Source of the DNA: Lentzea aerocolonigenes
Lineage (GTDB): Bacteria; Actinomycetota; Actinomycetes; Mycobacteriales; Pseudonocardiaceae
DNA: 60,527 bases
Direction: 5' to 3'
NCBI RefSeq assembly: GCF_000955955.1
Contig: NZ_JYJG01000101.1
Span: forward strand, 1 to 60,527
In this document: positions 58,474 to 60,527 of the stretch, piece after piece
Layout of the letters: each line of letters starts with the position of its first letter
How positions within the stretch are numbered: the stretch's first letter is position 1
Notes under the pieces: model-generated
What the model was told of the DNA's origin: nothing
Database searches by the model: none
Seen by the model: the letters and a program-made list of their open reading frames with translations, nothing else
Position numbers and translations under genes: made by a program

Positions 58474-59682
58474 TCAAACGCTGTGGCGCACCGCGACCAA
58501 CGCGACGTCGTCGGTCGCCGGCTGGTCACCGACCATCGCGGCCATGACCTGGATGCACGCTGCTTCCGGACCCGTCGGCTTGACGGCCCGGCGCAGCCGT
58601 TCCAGGCCCGCGTCGAGGTCCTGGCCCCGCCGTTCCACGAGACCGTCGGTGTAGAGGGCGATCAGAGCGCCTGGTGGCACCTCGACGTCGATGCACCGGC
58701 GGCCGGTGCTGCACAGGTCGAACCCGACCGGCGGATCTACCTGGACAGCGATGAACCGGGTCTCCTCTCCCGCCACCGCGATGACCGGGGGCAGGTGTCC
58801 GGCCACGGAGAGGCGCATGTGGTGCGTCACAGTGTCGATGACGGCGTAAGCGACCGTGGCCATCGTGTCGTGCTCGAAGTGGCTGGCTTTCCGGTCGAGC
58901 TTGCCGAGCACCTCCGCGGGATCCGGGCAGTCCAGAGCATAGGCGCGCAACGCGCTCCTGAGCCGTCCCATGACCACAGCGGCCGGCAGTCCGCTGCCGA
59001 CGACGTCGCCGATCACCACACCGATGCGCTCACCGGGCAGTTCGAACACGTCGTACCAGTCGCCACCGACGCCGCTTTCCGCACCCGCGACGTAGCGTGC
59101 CGCGAACTCCCAGCCCTTGGTGCTCGGCAACCGGCTTGGCAGCAGGCTTTCCTGCAAGACGGTGGCCGCGGCGCGTTCCGATCGCGTCCGATCCATGAAG
59201 ACCGCCACCGCGAGACGGTCGGCGATGAGTTGCAGCGCCTCGACCTCCTCGTCGGTGAAGCGGCGTGACGTGGTGCTGCCGACGTGAACGACTCCCGTCA
59301 CCTCGCCCTCCGCGATCATCGGCACGCCGAGGAGCACCTTCAGACCGTGCTCCCACAGCAACGGATTGACCACTGTGGACTCGTCGACGTGCTCGACCAG
59401 GACCGGCTCCCGGAGCTGAGCCACGCGACCTGCGAAGCCTTTGCCCACGGGTACGCGGACACCCTGGAATACCTCCTCCTCCAGGCCCGAGGTCGCCTTC
59501 GCCACGAGCTGGTCGCGGCTGCGGTTCACGAGCAAGACGGTGGCGGTGTCGACCGCGAGCAGGTCGCGGACACCGCCCAGCAGGACGCCGAGGAGTTTCT
59601 CGAGGTCGAGTTCTTTGAGCGTCCCGTCCGTCACCAGGTCGAGCGCACGCGAACGAATTGACGAATCCCGCGAATCATCCAT
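58474..59682 (-). CDS. GAF-SpoIIE protein phosphatase (402 aa)
   Basis: This is a PP2C-type phosphatase for partner-switching control. The GAF domain is about 30-165 (LLAVDTATVLLVNRSRDQLV, KGFAGRVAQLREPVLVEHVD). The phosphatase is about 190-400: GVGGDWYDVFELPGERIGVV, IGDVVGSGLPAAVVMGRLRS, LALYTDGLVERR-like (here IALYTDGLVERRGQDLD) and TDDVALVAVRH with the metal-binding aspartates. It removes phosphate from an STAS-type antagonist in relatives. ATG 59682 opens MDDSRDSS. It diverges from the RsbW-like gene. Confidence 0.92.
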   Translation of the reverse strand: MDDSRDSSIRSRALDLVTDGTLKELDLEKLLGVLLGGVRDLLAVDTATVLLVNRSRDQLVAKATSGLEEEVFQGVRVPVGKGFAGRVAQLREPVLVEHVDESTVVNPLLWEHGLKVLLGVPMIAEGEVTGVVHVGSTTSRRFTDEEVEALQLIADRLAVAVFMDRTRSERAAATVLQESLLPSRLPSTKGWEFAARYVAGAESGVGGDWYDVFELPGERIGVVIGDVVGSGLPAAVVMGRLRSALRAYALDCPDPAEVLGKLDRKASHFEHDTMATVAYAVIDTVTHHMRLSVAGHLPPVIAVAGEETRFIAVQVDPPVGFDLCSTGRRCIDVEVPPGALIALYTDGLVERRGQDLDAGLERLRRAVKPTGPEAACIQVMAAMVGDQPATDDVALVAVRHSV

Positions 59683-59800
59683 TCCGCCTCCACCCGCCAC
59701 GCGCCACTCGAACCGCCATTCTCGCAAGCCCGGAAATGCGGTTTTCGACTGATCCAACGCGGGTACCTACACCCGCAGTCACCGACAGGAGGGGCACCGC

Positions 59801-60208
59801 TTGACCATCGGCGACGAACCTCCCGATCGGGTGCACGTTCTGGAGCTCGACAGCGGCGTGGCCGACATCGCCGGTGTTCGCCGCTGGGCGCGGTCGGTTC
59901 TGCCCGACCTGGAGGAGGACGATCTCGGCGACGTGCTGCTCGTTGTCACGGAACTCGTCTCGAACGTCTACGACCACGCGGCGTTTCCGGCGCAGGTCGA
60001 ACTGCGGAGCTCGGCAGACCCCTGGGTCGTCAAGATCACCGTCAAGGACGGCTCTCCATCCCCGCCGCTGCTGCGGACGTTCTCCCCTGATGCCGCGCGA
60101 GGACGCGGCTTGATCCTCGTGGATCAGCTGACCGCGCACTGGGGCGTTACTCAGCTCGTCACCGGCAAGTCCGTCTGGGCGGTCCTGCCCTGCGCCGGCA
60201 CGCCCTGA
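59801..60208 (+). CDS. RsbW-like ATP-binding kinase/anti-sigma (135 aa)
   Basis: A histidine-kinase-like ATPase fold of the serine-kinase anti-sigma type. LLVVTELVSNVYDHA is the N-box and AARGRGLILVDQLTAHWG the G-box. The TTG start at 59801 is supported by AGGAGGGG 7 bases upstream. It would pair with an STAS protein dephosphorylated by the divergent SpoIIE enzyme; no STAS gene is in the window. Confidence 0.85.
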   Translation: MTIGDEPPDRVHVLELDSGVADIAGVRRWARSVLPDLEEDDLGDVLLVVTELVSNVYDHAAFPAQVELRSSADPWVVKITVKDGSPSPPLLRTFSPDAARGRGLILVDQLTAHWGVTQLVTGKSVWAVLPCAGTP

Positions 60209-60527
60209 CCGAGCGCGCGGGCGGCTTCGACGCGCGGAGTCCGCTCCGTCATCTGTCACTCCCATCGGCAAACCGCGAGAAGCGCCGATGGCAGCCGCCC
60301 AACCCGGAGAACCTGTAGATGTACCTCGCACGGATGATCGATGTTCGGTGAACTCCAACCAAACTAGGCCCCTGTCCGGTGACGCACAACTTCGCAGGCG
60401 GCAGCGCACACGACTTGTTGCTGGCCACATCCTCGGCGCGCCTTTTCCACGTTCATCGCCGCGATGAACGGGTATCACGCCACTCTTTTCGAGCCAGCGC
60501 CGACCTAGTGGCGTGGCCCGGAACGTT
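60209..60527. other. Right-end spacer
   Basis: About 320 bases to the window edge. No gene, repeat or strong hairpin is visible. Base composition is slightly more AT-rich than in the genes. Confidence 0.4.

Noticed and set aside
1..60527. CRISPR arrays, tRNA genes, intact insertion sequences, prophage or a large biosynthetic (PKS/NRPS) cluster
   Set aside because: None was recognised on reading either strand; a tRNA or repeat search by program would be needed to exclude small ones.

Overview
The window is from a high-GC actinobacterium, most likely a member of the Pseudonocardiaceae (Lentzea/Saccharothrix/Amycolatopsis type). Reasons: very GC-rich codon use; many GTG/TTG starts and 4-base ATGA/GTGA gene overlaps; a mycothiol-type maleylpyruvate isomerase; a DUF5313 membrane protein; a streptogrisin-type protease; and a gene set like the ArsR/Hyc cluster of mycobacteria (Rv0081-Rv0087). 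The species call is inference. No tRNA, rRNA, CRISPR array or intact mobile element was seen.

1-10,048 (minus strand): a GTP-type PEP carboxykinase gene, cut by the left edge and carrying an apparent one-base frameshift, is translationally coupled to a malic-enzyme-like NAD-fold pseudoenzyme and a 72-residue protein. Upstream lies a six-gene complex-I/hydrogenase-4-like operon (NuoB-like, HyfB, HycD, HycP, HycQ, HycE-like) whose large subunit lacks all four [NiFe] cysteines. It is headed by an ArsR regulator with a perfect operator. 10,081-13,815: a stand-alone receiver plus DUF5313 pair, about 1 kb of decayed sequence, a four-cold-shock-domain protein and an RclC/YkgB-like (DUF417) protein.

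13,897-30,002: an aldehyde dehydrogenase / Tat-exported RidA-like / Tat-exported lectin-fold operon; an IclR + large LuxR (LAL) regulator pair; a gentisate ring-cleavage operon (gentisate dioxygenase, fumarylpyruvate-type hydrolase, mycothiol maleylpyruvate isomerase, aryl-alcohol-type dehydrogenase, DoxX); a gene graveyard with AraC, dehydrogenase and aldehyde dehydrogenase remnants; and a five-gene Liv-type ABC importer that probably feeds the pathway.

30,644-39,963: an esterase island. One LacI regulator faces an operon of an MFS carrier and four unrelated hydrolases (cytosolic alpha/beta hydrolase, class-C beta-lactamase-like esterase, HSL esterase, secreted esterase). A fifth, membrane-anchored esterase follows. 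The substrate is unknown. 39,977-43,028: pyridoxal kinase, a membrane protein, a 54-residue secreted peptide not previously visible among longer reading frames, and a secreted S1 protease with a structured leader.

43,203-48,382: a hydroxyquinol (1,2,4-benzenetriol) operon: AAHS-type aromatic acid carrier, NTF2-like protein, a natural fusion of maleylacetate reductase with hydroxyquinol 1,2-dioxygenase, a second DoxX and its own IclR regulator. A perfect 17-bp palindrome sits upstream. With the gentisate operon this gives two ring-cleavage routes, each with a DoxX protein and each next to an IclR regulator and a transporter.

48,596-60,208: a secreted tripeptidyl-aminopeptidase-like hydrolase; a MacB-type ABC transporter; a divergent ECF sigma / membrane anti-sigma operon with its own ABC export system; a DUF4360 secreted protein; and a divergent SpoIIE phosphatase / RsbW-like kinase pair typical of partner-switching control. 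The outer ends of several units carry strong hairpins that look like terminators.
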